DNA of 64,000 bases from Leptodactylus fallax (GCA_947044405.1 CAMRHE010000503.1:496001-560000); one strand, 5' to 3'; numbered from the stretch's first letter, positions 1 through 12,393 are shown. A program made the numbers and translations. The notes: a model not told the origin generated them from the letters alone.

Positions 1-612
1 GATTGACAGCCTGTCTACCAATCCAGTCTGGGGCTTGCCCAGACTTTCTATAAACAGGTTATCAGCCCTCACTTGGTCGCCGGTTATTGCTCTGACTTTG
101 CCTGCTATTTTTTTGCCCTTGTTATTTACTGTGCTATTTCTCTGATCTTTGGCTTGCCTTGTGACTATTCTCTTGGATTGTGATTTCGTACTGCATTGCT
201 GGTCTGTTACCGAACCCTTGTCTTTCTGACCTCCCTTTGTGTTGTTTGTTCTGTCTTTGTTCAGTGTTGTCACTTACTCAGTATAGGGCTCGTCTTCAGG
301 TTGTCCTTTTACCATTTAGGGTAACTGAGGCAATAGGAAGGGACAGTGGCTGGGGTGAGATTAGGGCTCACCTGTCTCTGTCCTTCCTCCCAGACCCCTG
401 CAGTAGTGTAGGGTATTGCTACATCTGGCAAGACCCTAACAGTTGTGCTCTAAGTCATTCATTTGGATTAGCCTGAAGAAGGAGCCGTGTGCTTTGAGAG
501 TGTACAAATATAATAGCTCTGGTTAGCCAGTAGGTATCATATCTACAATACTTTTGTCTTTTTGACACAAAAGTATCAAATATTGTATAAACTCCCTGGA
601 CAACCCCTTTAA
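1..612. repeat. Truncated MITE-like element at the window edge
   Basis: The segment ends with CCCTGGACAACCCCTTTAA (TTAA at 609-612), the same right end as the T2-type MITEs elsewhere in the window. A stem-loop lies just inside it at about 530-585, around a TTTTT loop. The left end is outside the window. The T-rich DNA at 1-480 is not recognised; the open frame in it shows no known domain. Confidence 0.4.
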
Positions 613-1290
613 GTATGTTTTAACAGGGATTGTGAATAAAAGTATTACTAATACTGATATTTAATGAGCTTTTGGTGAATATTTCCAGTGTTGTTGTTGG
701 TCATGAAGGCAGCTATATACTGTAAACAAAAAAAAAAAGGAAATAACGTGCAGTAAACCAGATCTGACTATTTTTGGCATTGACCTATGAGTGGAAGTTG
801 TTCACGGAGTGCAGTGAAAAAGGTGTGTGAGACTTATCGGCTGGGAATTTATTGTTGGGACAAGAGTGAAGCAATTTTCCAGATGATTATATGGCTTTCT
901 GCCCAACATAGCTCAGGGTTACCAAATGTCTTCCATTTTCCATGACTGCAATCTTTTGTCAATATGTATAACTCATATATATGTCATGTTCTGATGTTTT
1001 TCAGTAGTTAGGCTGAAAAGGGTTAACCCATGTTGGCTTTTTGTGGTGTCTTTGATGTATTTAGACTTTAATGGTAATAATAATGGTAAAAAAATAATGG
1101 TAAATAATGATAAAGAATGGTTAAAAAATTCATAGTTATTCAATGTAGCCAAAAACAATGTAAAAATGTAATGTGTGAATAAAAACCAAGCCATAAGTTG
1201 AGAATTTTGTAGTTTTATTTTAATCAAATGATCTTTTTTATTTTAAAATGTATGGTATCTCTATCATATCTCTACAGATAAAATAGTCCT
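613..1290. other. AT-rich intergenic DNA, nothing recognised
   Basis: Mostly AT-rich sequence with an irregular TAATGG/TAATAA simple repeat at about 1070-1120. No coding frame with recognisable similarity, no terminal repeats. Confidence 0.5.
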
Positions 1291-1657
1291 CTAAAGGGGT
1301 TTTCCAGGCAAAAAATCTTTTTTTTTGTTAGTGCTATTAATGGGTAGTACTGTCAGTGACCGACTGCTCCACCCTAAGTGTGAGAAGGAGCGCTATCGGA
1401 AGTCTTTCCTCCCCACCGCGGTTAGGCTGTACAACCAACACCGACCTAAGCGGAGATCAATACACACAGAGAACTGAAATATCTCTCTGCCTGTTAAATC
1501 CCCCCCCCCCCCTCTGCTAATTCCTATCTGTCTGTCTACTATCAATGTAATGCCTCTTACCTTGGAACATTCCTGTACATGTTGTATTTGTATCTGCTTA
1601 TCTTATCTTTGCTGCAGTAACACACTGAATTTCCCCATTGTGGGACTAATAAAGGAC

Positions 1658-1691
<34 letters not shown>

Positions 1692-2440
1692 AGTGCACCC
1701 AAATACCTTTAGCAGTGTTATGAGTAGCATCTTCTGCATTTGTTTACATGGTGTAGCTTCCTGCTGCCTTAGCTAATGCAATGCATTATAGTAGTTGTAG
1801 GCTCTCACACTATCTCCCTCTGACTCCTCCCCCTCCCTCTCTAACACCTACTCCCTGTCTCCCCTAGATATTCTTCCCACTATTAGCCCTTCCCAACTAA
1901 CTCAGCTCACCCCCCTACCCCATTATACTTACCGCTCTTCTTCCTGTACAGACTTCCTTCTGCAGGGAACGACTCCTCCTCTTGACTCTGCCAGCGCTTG
2001 AGCAGCAGTCCCGGCACTGTGCTGTAGCCTTCACTCCATCTCTACTGTGCAGGCATTGGTGGCTACTTCGGGCTCCCACGCTTGCGCAATAGAGAGAGAG
2101 TGTCGGCTTCAGTGCAAAACCGGGACTCCGTCTCTTTTGCGCACGCGCGGGCAGACGTCACAGAAGGAGGAGGAGCCGTTCCCCACAGAAGGAAATCTGG
2201 ACAGGAAGAAGTTAGGTAAGTATGATGGCGAGGAGTGGGGGCGAGTAATGGAGACGTTTTGTTTCCAGAAAGGTGCAAACGGATCATCACCGGATAATCA
2301 GAAAATGTCCCCTGGCATGACCGCCCCAGGGATATGGGTAAATATACATTTTTGCTGAATGATGTAATTTAGAAAGTAGGAGGGGGGAGGGTGTTTAGAT
2401 TAGTGTAGGAATTTATATTTATCCCGGACAACCCCTTTAA
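1291..2440. mobile_element. T2/Kolobok-type MITE, copy 1, with a LINE inserted
   Basis: Left end TAAAGGGGTTTTCC and right end GGACAACCCCTTTAA. The internal sequence matches the copies at 6386, 22312 and 36675: an ATACCTTTAGCAGTGTT segment, 'TTTGTTTACATGGTGTAGC', a GC-rich middle and an inverted 'CATACTTACC...GGTAAGTATGATG' pair. The 5'-TTAAAGGRR terminus and TTAA target are the described signature of the T2 family (Kolobok superfamily) in Xenopus. The left TTAA has mutated to TCTA. A LINE 3' fragment interrupts it at about 1350-1690. Confidence 0.75.
1350..1690 (+). mobile_element. LINE 3' end (CR1/L2/Rex-like), 5'-truncated
   Basis: One frame of the segment 1353-1470 reads SDRLLHPKCEKERYRKSFLP followed by TAVRLYN, the typical C-terminus of CR1/L2-group reverse transcriptases, then a stop. 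The 3' tail 'TTTCCCCATTGTGGGACTAATAAAGG' style ending is followed by (ATT)n at about 1658-1690, the simple-repeat tail of such LINEs. A run of 12 C lies at about 1500. It is inserted inside T2 copy 1. Confidence 0.7.
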
Positions 2441-4384
2441 CTTATGATCTTAAGTGAATGTATACGATTACTGCAAACCCACATTTATAGAATTTCATGG
2501 GGTTCCAATGCCAGTACATATATTAGGTCATGCCAGGGGCATAGTTTAATACACTGCCTGTCAGTCCAATACTGGCAGCACTACAGTATATACATTTCAA
2601 TACTATGTAAGTGATCAAAATGTAGGTCATTATAGAGAAGAACTTAACAGCATTGATATGAATAAAGCACTTTGGGTGAGATAAAAAACTTACTATTAGC
2701 TGTAGCAGCCTCTGTTTGTGTGCATGCGTCTCTGCTTCTCTCTTACTCTGCTTCATCCCTTTCCATAGACTCCTATGGACTCCTGTAATTTGATACCTTT
2801 GTGAGTAGACAGTCTGTCCTTGGAGACAGAATACAGCAGAGATTTCAGAATAAATGTCAGTTTAGGAGGGGATAGGGTAGGAAAAGAATCTAATAACAGG
2901 CGAAAGAAGGGTTTTTCTCTGATACAAAGTTTCTTGTATTTGCTTGTACAGCTCACATGTCGCCGCTGTGGCACAATCACAGGTCTCCAGGAGCAGGAGA
3001 GCACCGGATGTTGCAAGGTGAGGGAAGCTGAGTATAAATGTTTTTTTATTTTTTTTTCATCTCACCTGTGTCTCCATGTATTATACTCTGAGATCTGAAG
3101 AAACCCCAGCTTGTCCACAGACGTAGTTTCTGACACCTGAAGGCAGCCTGTATAGCTGATCGGTGTTAGTTCTGCATGTCAGGCTGCCACTGATCAGATA
3201 CTGATGGGCGCTTGTTCCCAATAATTCCGATTCCCAGATTATAGGACCATGTAATAGATCCTATATTCTGCTGCAGGGTAAAAGAAGTGTATTCAGAAAT
3301 ACATTAGTAAATGTAAGGTTACTAGAAAAGTTTATTGCAAGTTTTTTTCTTTTTTCTTCTATTATATAATTTTTGTTAACCTGCCACTATATATATATAA
3401 CTTATTTTTTAAGGCTCACTCATAAAAGTTCTCTTTATGTTTCTATTGTGTGACTTAGACTGCTCTAAAATGCCAGGAAACCTAAAATATTTTTTTTTTC
3501 TTACAATGCTATTTTATCAGACCAAACAATGTGTTTCTGCTCTTTCAGGAAACTGTGGAAAGAGCGATAAGTCTCTTAGCTTTTCACAGCAAAGCATACT
3601 AACATTACTGACATATGTGACTATGATGTAACATCCAACTTAACGGTTGTTGGATCTTCTATAGATTTTATTGTTATCACCTTCAGCATATTCTAAAGAA
3701 ACCTATTTATTCCTTCAACTAACTTTCTAGATTCTGTGATTTCCAGCCATGTTTTTAGATCATTGGTCATGTTCCGTGATGTTGAAACAATCGTGCTCAG
3801 ACAGCAGTTTTGTTGGTAACCATAAGCAATATAAAAACATCAATGTTTTTGTATTATTCTGGACAAATATATAACTCATGATGACCCTTTTCTTCCTGTC
3901 CTAGGAATAGCCCTGGGAAAATTCTGCCCTAGCTATTCAGGATACAGACAGGGGTGAACCTAGCCTGTCTGCTGCCTAAGGTGAACTATAGAAAGGCACC
4001 TCCCCTCCCCAAATCTGAGTTTACTCATTACTAGCTTCACACAATAAACATAAACAATAAGCTATAAAAACTACAACCGAAACTTTGAGTTGAACATTGC
4101 TCGACATTTTTGAGACTAGAATTGGCACATTAGGGGTCGCAATGTGACTCCATTAACCAATATTAGTCACAGGGAGCCCCGGCAATCCTTAGGGAATAAA
4201 AAAAGGCAACTCAACTTTTCAAGGTCCTTTGGCACAGCAGCAGGTGCTTGTTCCTTCGTTTTGCCGGTCTCTCCTGATGTGAGGACTGATTTTTGTCAGG
4301 AGAACAAGGCGGTCAATCACTGGCGATAGTGGTGACCACCACAATATCAGTAAGGCCATTGATTGACTGCAGTGGTCTACAGGA
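2441..4384. other. Intergenic DNA, mostly unrecognised
   Basis: No exon of gtf3c3 or another recognisable gene on either strand. A segment at about 4105-4330 (GTCGCAATGTGACTCCATTA followed by GAGCCCCGGCAATCC) resembles one at about 14730-14945, so both are probably diverged copies of one short repeat. Confidence 0.45.
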
Positions 4385-4785
4385 CTACTGGTTTCTTTAA
4401 ATTTAAAGAGGACCTTTCATGTCCGCTAACACCAGCAGTGCTTTTTACTGCTGGAAAGCTTTGCTGGTATCTCCCACTGTTGCAGAGATATCAGAGCTGT
4501 TAGTTTTGGTACCAATATCACTGTATTGTCAGAGGGTCCGATCTCACAGCTTAGCATCAGCATGGGGCGGTGAGGAATGTTCCCCTTGACAGTACAAGAC
4601 TATAGAAAAGTTCTATCAGGGGGGAGTTCTTCACCACCCAGTGAGGACTCTCGGCTATAAGGCCAGCCCCTCTGACAGTGCAGTGATATCGGTACCAAAA
4701 CTAAAGGTACTGATATCCCTGCAACCAGGGCAGATACTGGCAAATGTTAGAGGACCTTTCGAAATGTAAAGAAACCAGTTGTAGT
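4385..4785. mobile_element. Palindromic MITE of the TTAAAGAGGACC family
   Basis: Starts TTTAAAGAGGACCTTTCATG and contains mirrored halves: GTTTTGGTACCAATATCACT facing AGTGATATCGGTACCAAAAC. The flanks TTTCTTTAAA and GTAAAGAAACC are also inverted. Related copies lie at 12394, 32678 and 33575. TTAA ends suggest a Kolobok/T2-like or piggyBac-like nonautonomous element. Confidence 0.6.
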
Positions 4786-5014
4786 AATGATGGATAGGGG
4801 AGGGGGTATACTGCTTTGTATTGTACATACCTCCCTCCTCAAAGAGAGAGGCAAAATGTGCTACAGTCATAATGCGAATATTAACAGCAGAAGAGACTGT
4901 CCAGCAAGGACCTGCATATATTTCAACTTCTGATAAAAACTCAGATACCTTTTAATGATCTAGTACAAAAGCATTTTCATCTCACATCACATTTGTGCAA
5001 TGTTAGTGTATACA

Positions 5015-5920
5015 CAGTGGCGTAAATATCAGGGTAATATCAGCTGCCACAGGGCCTGGGACATTAGGGGCCCATCAGGTAATGGGCCCTATTTACTTAC
5101 CGATCCCCGCTTCTGCTCACGGCCGCCTGCGCTTCCCCTTCTGTGAAATTGGAGACGGCTGTGAGCAGGAGCGGGGATCGGTAAGTAAGGCCGCGGGCCC
5201 GCAAACCCCACAAACATTGCTATCATTATATTATGGCGTCTTTTCAGACCCCAGAGTATAATAATTGGAGGGATAGGGGAGGTGAGGGAACATAAAAAAC
5301 AATGTTACTTACCTCTCCTGGGCTCCGGCAGTCTTCGGGCCCATTTGGTGACATCCCAGACGTCATGTGGGCCAGGCCGGTGTCATTAAGCATCACAACA
5401 CCGGCCTGGCTCACGTGACGTCTGGTCCAACATTGAAGAGCGCCGAAGGTAGTGGGGAGTGCATCGGAGCGAGGGAGAGGTAAGTAACATTGTTTTTTAT
5501 TTTTGTATCCTCCCCTGGGTCTCCAATCATTATACTCTGGGGTCTGAAAAGACCCCAGAGTATAATAATTGTTCATGAAGGGGCCACTATGGGGCATAAT
5601 ACTGTGTGCAGGGGCTACTATGGGGCATAATACTGTGTGCAGAAGCCACTATGGCGCTTAATAGTGTGTGTAGGGGCCACTATGGAGCATAATACTGTGT
5701 TCAGGGGCCACTATGGCGCATAATAGTATGTGGAGGGGCCACTATGGGGCATAAGAGTGTTGCAGGGGCATAATAGTGTGTGCAGGGGCCACTATGGGGC
5801 ATAATAGTATGTGTAGGGGCCACTATGGGGCATAATAGTGTGTGCAGGAATGCGGTTTGTGCGGGGGGGGGCATGTCAAATGTTCGCCTTGGGGCCCAGT
5901 CATTCCTAGTTACGCCACTG
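5015..5920. mobile_element. hAT-type nonautonomous element with palindromes and an internal minisatellite
   Basis: Terminal inverted repeats CAGTGGCGTAA (left) and TTACGCCACTG (right) are flanked by an 8-bp direct duplication TGTATACA (5007-5014 and 5921-5928), the size expected of hAT insertions. Inside are two nested palindromes (arms near 5094-5130/5163-5200 and near 5240-5310/5480-5560) and a tandem array (5570-5860). No transposase is present. Confidence 0.85.
5570..5860. repeat. Minisatellite inside the hAT element, about 32-bp unit
   Basis: About nine degenerate copies of a unit like GGGGCCACTATGGGGCATAA followed by TACTGTGTGCA. The same unit in reverse complement forms the array at 40555-41085. 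Confidence 0.85.
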
Positions 5921-5928
5921 TGTATACA

Positions 5929-6385
5929 TGACAATAGACTTTTATAGCAATACTTACGCTAAAACATCTGTATACATTGGGATCCCATAGCCCTAACTAT
6001 GCACAAATACAGTACACTAAATATCACTCCATTTTTTTATGGCAGTCTGTTCAGATAAATACAGAATGTGGTGTGAATTTAGCTTAAGACCAATACAATC
6101 TACTTTTTCACTCCACAGTAGACTTCAGGGATCTTGACCAATGAATACTGAGGAAACTTAACAAATCAATTGGCAGAATTCTATCATGAACTGAAAAATC
6201 ATGAAAAATACAGCAATACTTTGGGACACCTTTACTAAATGGCCATGAATTTTGGTGCAATCTGGATCACAAAATTGGTTTGTATGCCTTACAACACAGT
6301 TATTCATTGTCTTTTTGTGGCTTTTCTGACAAAGGGCAGGGGCTTAGTGGGAAGTGGACAGAACTTACCTGGAAATGGATAGGTC
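5929..6385. other. Intergenic DNA, nothing recognised
   Basis: About 450 bp between two mobile elements; no coding signal, terminal repeat or tandem structure seen. Confidence 0.5.
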
Positions 6386-8112
6386 TTAAAGGGGTTTTCC
6401 GGGCAAAAAAAATTCATTTTTTTTTTAAAAAATGGTCTGTTAGTGCTATTAATGGGTTAATAAGGACACCCATATACCTTTAGCAGTGTTTTGAGTGATT
6501 TCTGTGTTTCTCTGGGAGCTCCTGGCATCTTCTGCATTTGTTTACATGGTGTAGCTTCCTGCTGTGTAGCTTCCACACAACCTCCCTCTCACTCCCCCCT
6601 TCCTCTCTCACTCCCTTACATCCCCTCCCTGTCTCCCTAGCATTCCCGCCCACTACTAGCCCTTCCCAACTAACTAACTCAGCCCACCCCTCCACCCCAT
6701 CATACTTACCTGTCTTCCTCTTTAGACTTCCCTTCTGGAATGGCTCCTCCTTCTCTTTCACTGTCCTAGCTGTGCACAGGTTGGAGACGCCTGCGCAGTA
6801 GAGACGGCACCTCTGACGGCGCATGCACAGACCGGAGTGCCATCTCTACTGTGTATGTGTCGGAGGCACCTATGGACTGCGGAAGCGCTAGCAGAGTTAA
6901 AGAAAAGAAGGAGCTGTTCCCAGAGAGGAAGACACGTAAGTATGATGGGGTAGGGGAGTAATGGTGAAATTGTGTTTTGGAAACGGGGAAATGGAATGTC
7001 ACCGGATTATTAAAAAAATGGTATGAAGACAATCAAGGAGTGAGAAAAAGAAAAAATAATCTGTGAGAGGCATAAAAACAAAACCCTGCCCGTAGTATCC
7101 AGGTCAAGAAAAATAAGAGTCCTACAAGAACCATAAACATTAGAGAAGGGCGAGGAAGTAGAAAATGTAGGAAACAGAGCAGAAAGCAACAAGGAAACAA
7201 ATACACAATGGGGGGACAGACAACAAAGGAGGAGACAAGAGGAGGGAGAGGGAGTGAGTCCGGGGGGGGGGAAGAAATTGCCAAGGCAATAGAGGGGAGT
7301 CTCGCAAGACTATTATGGCTTATGAGAAGAGATTGGTAAATTCCGAAGATTCCTGGAACACAACGAACGGCCGCCAGAAGGAATCGAACTTAGAGGAGTC
7401 TGTAGAATCCTCCGAGACCAAAATCTTCATCCTCCTGATGAGAAGGAACTCCTGTAGCCTGGGGGCCGTGAGAAAATGATGCAGGAGATCTCCCTTAACC
7501 TTGGATATCTTACCCAAGATAAGGGAGAGGGAGCCACGGGACAACCACTAACTTGTGTGCATAGAGAGAACATGGAGGACCAAAAGGTCTGAATCTCCCT
7601 GCACTCCCACCAAATGTGGAAGAGGGAGCCCACAGCGGAACCACAGCACCAACAATTGTCAGAGACAGTAGGATAAAACTTGTGAAGTAGGTCTGGGCAC
7701 CGGTACCAGCAAGTCAAGATTTTAAAATATTTTTCCTGGGCACTACAGGACAGCGGCAATTTGTGAGCAAACAGGAAGGAACGGGCCCAATCATTAGGAG
7801 AGAGACGCAAGCCGAGATCCATTTCCCAAAGCCTGATGTAAGGGGGGGGAAGCCCGAGGTGGCAGCCGTCAGGAGGATGTCGTATAGGAGCGAGAGGGTA
7901 CGCGTCCGGGCCTTGATCTGGAGGAGGATACTCTCCAAGGCAGTGGGAGTAGAAGAGAGCAGGGTCAGCAAGGAGAACTTGTGGAGAAAGGCAGTTAATT
8001 GGTTGTACTCCAGCCGGGAAAGAGTAGTGTCAGGAGCGGACACTCGCAGTTGGCTGAGGAAGGGGAATGGTGTAGGGGTTCATTTTTATTTCATCCCGGA
8101 CAACCCCTTTAA
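6386..8112. mobile_element. T2/Kolobok-type MITE, copy 2, split by an L1 fragment
   Basis: Ends TTAAAGGGGTTTTCCGGGC (6386) and CATCCCGGACAACCCCTTTAA (to 8112), with TTAA on both sides. The left part matches copy 1 closely, including TTAGCAGTGTT and TTTGTTTACATGGTGTAGC. The element is about 1 kb longer than copies 3 and 4 because an L1-type fragment occupies about 7020-8065. Confidence 0.75.
7020..8065 (-). mobile_element. L1-type LINE fragment (reverse transcriptase C-terminal end), degraded
   Basis: Minus-strand frames at 7427-8043 read through motifs of the L1/Tx1 ORF2 C-terminus: YFKILTCWYRCPDLLHKFYP, then CWCCGSAVGSLFHIWWEC and IQTFW, the conserved CxxC...H...C region. A frame change lies near 7820 and stops follow, so it is dead. 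It sits inside T2 copy 2. I could not define a clean target duplication. Confidence 0.7.
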
Positions 8113-9053
8113 GATGTACCATGGTGATTCAAAAATACACTACAATTTTGGCACATAGGCAGTGTAAACATAGACTAGTCTAGTTTGCAAGATTAGACAG
8201 TAATAGTAAATCTGCCCTAGTGTGTTCTCAATTTAAACCATTTAAACCTTTTTTTTCTAACATTTTTTAAAAAGAATTATACTATAAAATGCACGAACAT
8301 AATTTTAATAAAGCACATAGCCAAATAATAATTTAATATTTAATATTTGGCTCACAATATTGATGTGTATGTATGCCAGCCAAAGTGAGTTTAACATGCC
8401 TAATGAGTTATGCCAAGCTTTTGTTTCCGCAACATGGGGCCTCATCCTAAATGCCCATGGGGAGCAAAATACATCAGCGACAAACTGGTAAGCAACCTTG
8501 CCCCCCTTGGAACCTCTATTTAAAAAAAAAAAAAAACAGTTGTGTTACTTAAGAAAACTTTTTTGCCTAAAACAAACAAAACTTTCAATGACAATTTAAA
8601 AAAATAAAAAGCTTCTTTCAAAACATGTCGAATACTTATTACCTTTCATATATGAGCATGTAAAAGTATGTGAATTCGAGCCCGAACTGTGCTTGAATTC
8701 GCAACAAAGGGTATAAAACATTCTGCTGGGTATTATCAGTATATAGTTAGCAAGCAGGCAGAGGAAGCAAAACACAAATGTGTCAAAAATAAATTTTATG
8801 AACTGTCGTTTGCCAAAAAAATTGACAGACGCACCAGTGAAATGTTCAGGAAACAGCAATAAAGTGAAGTTTATAATAATAAACCCCCAAGTCTCTGGGG
8901 TCACATTGTCTACGACACAAAGAATACTATATTTTTTTACTTCCTTAAAAAAATGTTGCCACTGCCAATGAAATGACAAAATTCTTATTCTTTCTGAAGC
9001 AAATATGTGATGTACGATTACATACAATGGACAATATTAGACAATGAAAATGC
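8113..9053. other. Intergenic DNA, nothing recognised
   Basis: AT-rich. A 143-codon minus-strand open frame (8596-9027) has no recognisable motif and unconvincing composition. No terminal repeats seen. Confidence 0.45.
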
Positions 9054-9066
9054 AAGGGGCGTTTTT

Positions 9067-9827
9067 TTTTTGTTTGTTTTTTTTTAAACTGTAATTTTTA
9101 TTAAAATTTTAACAAAATATACAACAATGGAAACAAAAACACCAAAGAAAAGTGAGATAACCAAATAGAAAAATAGTCAAATAACAGTACTGAAAGTATA
9201 GTGGGGGAGACAACAATGGAGAAGGGGAGAGGGGGGGAGAAAAGGGGAAGGGGAGAGATCAAAGGGAAAGTAGAATACAATATGCGTCCCAAGACACAGC
9301 ATTGAAGGCCTCTGCATTATGATTAAGGGAGGCAGTCAGGAACTCCATACTACGAACATCCTTAAAGCGAGCGATGAGCTCCGAACCAGTAGAAGGGGAG
9401 GTTTTCTTCTAATGGAGAGCAATCAGAGTTTTGGCAGCAGTACATAAGAAAAAATTTATATATATCCAATAAATAATTTGGAGGTCTGTTTGCCTAGATG
9501 TCTGGGCGGGAGATTAAGCAGATAAATGAGGGGATCCAAAGGAACACCCTGTACAAAGAGGGCATCCGTAAGAGACTTGACCTCCATCCAGAAGTTGCTA
9601 ATCCGCGGATACTCCCAGAAAACATGGTACAGTGTACCCATCCTCGCCTGGCAACGCCAGCAAAGAGAGAGAATGCTAGAGTTGAGAGAATTAAGCAAGG
9701 CGGGGGGGGGGGTTGGTAACCACTGCATGAGTAGCTTGTACTGGGTCTCCCGGAAAGTCACATACGTTGAAGGATTTGGCTGCACGGGACAAAATAATCT
9801 GCCATTGTCCAGGCGAGATCTGCCTGT
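9067..9827 (-). mobile_element. 5'-truncated L1-type insertion with target duplication
   Basis: Flanked by a 13-bp duplication AAGGGGCGTTTTT (9054-9066 and 9828-9840). The plus strand begins with a long T run, that is, a poly(A) tail of a minus-strand retrotransposon, and has an AATAAA-type signal near 9100. The coding remnant at 9456-9785 reads LCWRCQARMGTLYHVFWE, the L1 ORF2 C-terminal zinc-knuckle region. Confidence 0.8.
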
Positions 9828-9840
9828 AAGGGGCGTTTTT

Positions 9841-11280
9841 AATATAACACAACATGAATAACCAAAATTGCATAAATGGAAGAAAAACTAGCTAGTTTTT
9901 CTTCCATATAGTAGTGCTACAAGATGTAAGCAGAGCATAACTGTTTATCGGGAAATATAACCTTTGAAGATTCTACAAGATCTTCACATCTTCTTAGTTG
10001 TTGCTCTTTTGCTTTAATATCAGGCTGGCTTGAATTCTGCAGGTTTGTGGAAAACCCAAACCTCAACATTATCCCATAGTAATTTAGGAAAGTCGTAAAG
10101 ATTGTCTTGTTGCGTCTTTGAATGCTTAACGTCTCAGTCTTCACCCCATAAACATTCTATGAGGTTTAGGTCTCGTGATTGTACAGGGGGAAGGACTTCC
10201 TAACTTTAGGGTAACTGTCAGAAATCTTCAAGATGTTTTTGAATAATCGGTGAGGGTCCAACACCTGGGACCCTCAGCAGTCCAGTAGTTTGAAGAGGTT
10301 TCATCATCACATGGTACAGCAAAGCTCAGTCCCATTTAAGTGATAAGGGCTGAGCTCAATACCAAGCACAGCTTCTACAATATGCATGGTGAAAAGTCAG
10401 CCATGCCCACCCTATGCTGTGGCCTCTTCAACCAACCTGAGTATGTATATAGATGACCAATCCTAAGTATAGGTCATCGATCTACATGTCCTGGAAACCT
10501 CCTTTAATACCCAATTTAAAAAAGTCTCACTTCCTGTATAACCAGTTCCACAAAGACTTTCTACAAGGGGAACATATAATATGCTCTCATTAACTAATGC
10601 CTAATAGACAGTTCCTGTCACACAGCTATAATGAAGGAACTCACACCTCAGCCTCACTAACTATATACTTATATTCTCTTAGGTTATTTAGGAGAATAGA
10701 GAGGATATTACACTGTGCCCCAGCAGGCACGTATGGTACAGTCCTCTAGCTGCCCATGTGATGCTGTGCTGAGCCATAATATGATTAATAGCAGAAAAAA
10801 TAGAAAAAATAAAAAAACAAGATAGTGGGGGAGATTTTTATTTTTTTTAAATGTGACTTTTCCATGCCTTGTACGCCAGAAAACTGGTGAAAAAGTTACA
10901 AACTTTATTGTGCAAATTGGGGTTTTGGGCAAAAATTTGTGACATTTCCTGGGAATGCCAGATTTATTGTTATTTATATCAATTTACTGATGTAAATGAT
11001 CTGTGAAATCTATGCCAGCTATGAGATGACTTCAGTGTGTATGCGCACAGTGAAGGGTGCCTCTGATTTAGGAAAAGGTGCATTCTCTGCCAGTGCTGAG
11101 GATATAAAGACTGGCATTGAAAACGTCATTGTTCATACAGTAAATCTACCCCAGTGTCTTATCAGGAGATGAATTGCAGGGATGTGAGTGCAAGATACTA
11201 TACATAAAAGAAGCCTAGAGTGAGAAAAACAATCGGATGAGGGGTGCAGGGATGGAGAAAAAGTGCTTTTACTGGAGTGC
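9841..11280. other. Intergenic DNA with one weak repeat
   Basis: About 10230-10506 (GTCCAACACCTGGGACCCTC through CCTGGAAACCTCCTTTAA) resembles segments near 17890, 28640 and 55610 and is probably a diverged TTAA-type MITE. The rest shows nothing I recognise. Confidence 0.4.
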
Positions 11281-11282
11281 TT

Positions 11283-11568
11283 CTTTAGGCCAGGGCCCCA
11301 AGTTGCAAAAACGCAGCATTTTAACCTGCCAAGTGGATGGGATTCTGGCTAATCCCATCTGCACATTGCAGAAAAAAATCACAGCATGTCAATTGTACCT
11401 ATGGAAATGGTGACGTTTTCCGTATAGGAATAATAGAGGCAGAAAGTCGCAGAGGAAAACTCTGCACACTTTCTGTGAAAAACGCTGCAGAAAAAATGTG
11501 GTGCGTTTCTGCCACAATCTTTTCTGCAGCGTTTTTTTGCAGCGATTCCCCTGCCTGGGGCCTTAGCC
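11283..11568. repeat. Palindromic repeat of the 'GCAGAAA...TTTCTGCAGCG' family
   Basis: Ends CCAGGGCCCCAAGTTGCAAA and CTGGGGCCTTAGCC are inverted relatives, and the middle is GAAAAACTCTGCACACTTTC with GCTGCAGAAAAAA. Copies of the same family are at about 13575-13825, 16655-16880 and 63120-63415. It ends where the next element begins. Confidence 0.6.
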
Positions 11569-12042
11569 TTAAAGGGATTCTTCCCCAAGCATATTCATCT
11601 GCCACCACCATGTTACAGAGCACATTACAGTGATACACATCATACCTCTCTTATGTATGTCACTTTTGTAGATTTGGAGAAAAACTACAATGGAGTCTTA
11701 TGCAGATGAGGCAGTTGGTGCACTGGCGGCGGACCCTTCAGCCATGCTCTTGCTGCTCAAGTAGGATGAGTGATGTCATAGCAGGGTGAAAATCAATTCC
11801 CATTGCACAATGTGGCAGGTGCAGTTGATGGTATTTCAGCATCAAACGTAGTACTCCCAAGGCTGAAGACCCGCCCACCAGGACACTGACTGCTTCATTT
11901 ACATAAGACTTCAAAGCTGATTTTTATCTAAATCTACTAAAGTGACACATATAACAGAGATATGTTGTGTATCACTTAATGTGCTCTGTAACATGGTAGT
12001 TATAGATGGATATACTTGGGTAAAGTGATAGACTACGTTTAA
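11569..12042. mobile_element. TTAA-type palindromic MITE, family with CACATTACAGTGATA
   Basis: TTAA at both ends (11569, 12039). Inverted halves: ATGTTACAGAGCACATTACA near the left end and GTGCTCTGTAACATGG near the right. A related copy at 18829 is interrupted by a retroelement. Confidence 0.65.
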
Positions 12043-12393
12043 GGTGACTGGTGGTAAAGGAACTTCTTGTATTTGAGTAAATTCTTCTTCAATTTTCTGG
12101 TGGTCCGTACTGCCCCTTTTGTGAAAGAGCACCGGAAAATGGTGGCTGTCCAGCGCTGCGTCAGAGTAAGTAAAAGAAAGAAGATACAGAGAAGACCAAG
12201 ATGGGAGTCACCACAACAGACTAATGGGTGGTGACAAGCGATGACATGGTGGGTGCTCACTGCCCTGGGTGCTCCATGAGGATCACTTCCATAATTGAAG
12301 AAACAGATTTTTACAGAAACGGCTGGGAGAAGACAACAATGAAAGGTAGGAGAAGAATGTCCTTTTTAAAGGCCATTCCAACGTGTCATTAGC
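12043..12393. other. Intergenic DNA, nothing recognised
   Basis: Short stretch between two MITEs without coding signal or internal repeat. Confidence 0.5.

Noticed and set aside
5570..5860. CRISPR-like regular repeats
   Set aside because: Units are contiguous and degenerate with no unique spacers, in vertebrate DNA; this is a minisatellite.
5244..5934. Minus-strand frames with MPHSGP repeats
   Set aside because: Translation of the minisatellite inside the hAT element.
8596..9027. 143-codon minus-strand open frame
   Set aside because: No recognisable domain, low-complexity hydrophobic and aromatic composition typical of translated AT-rich DNA, no splice or promoter context.
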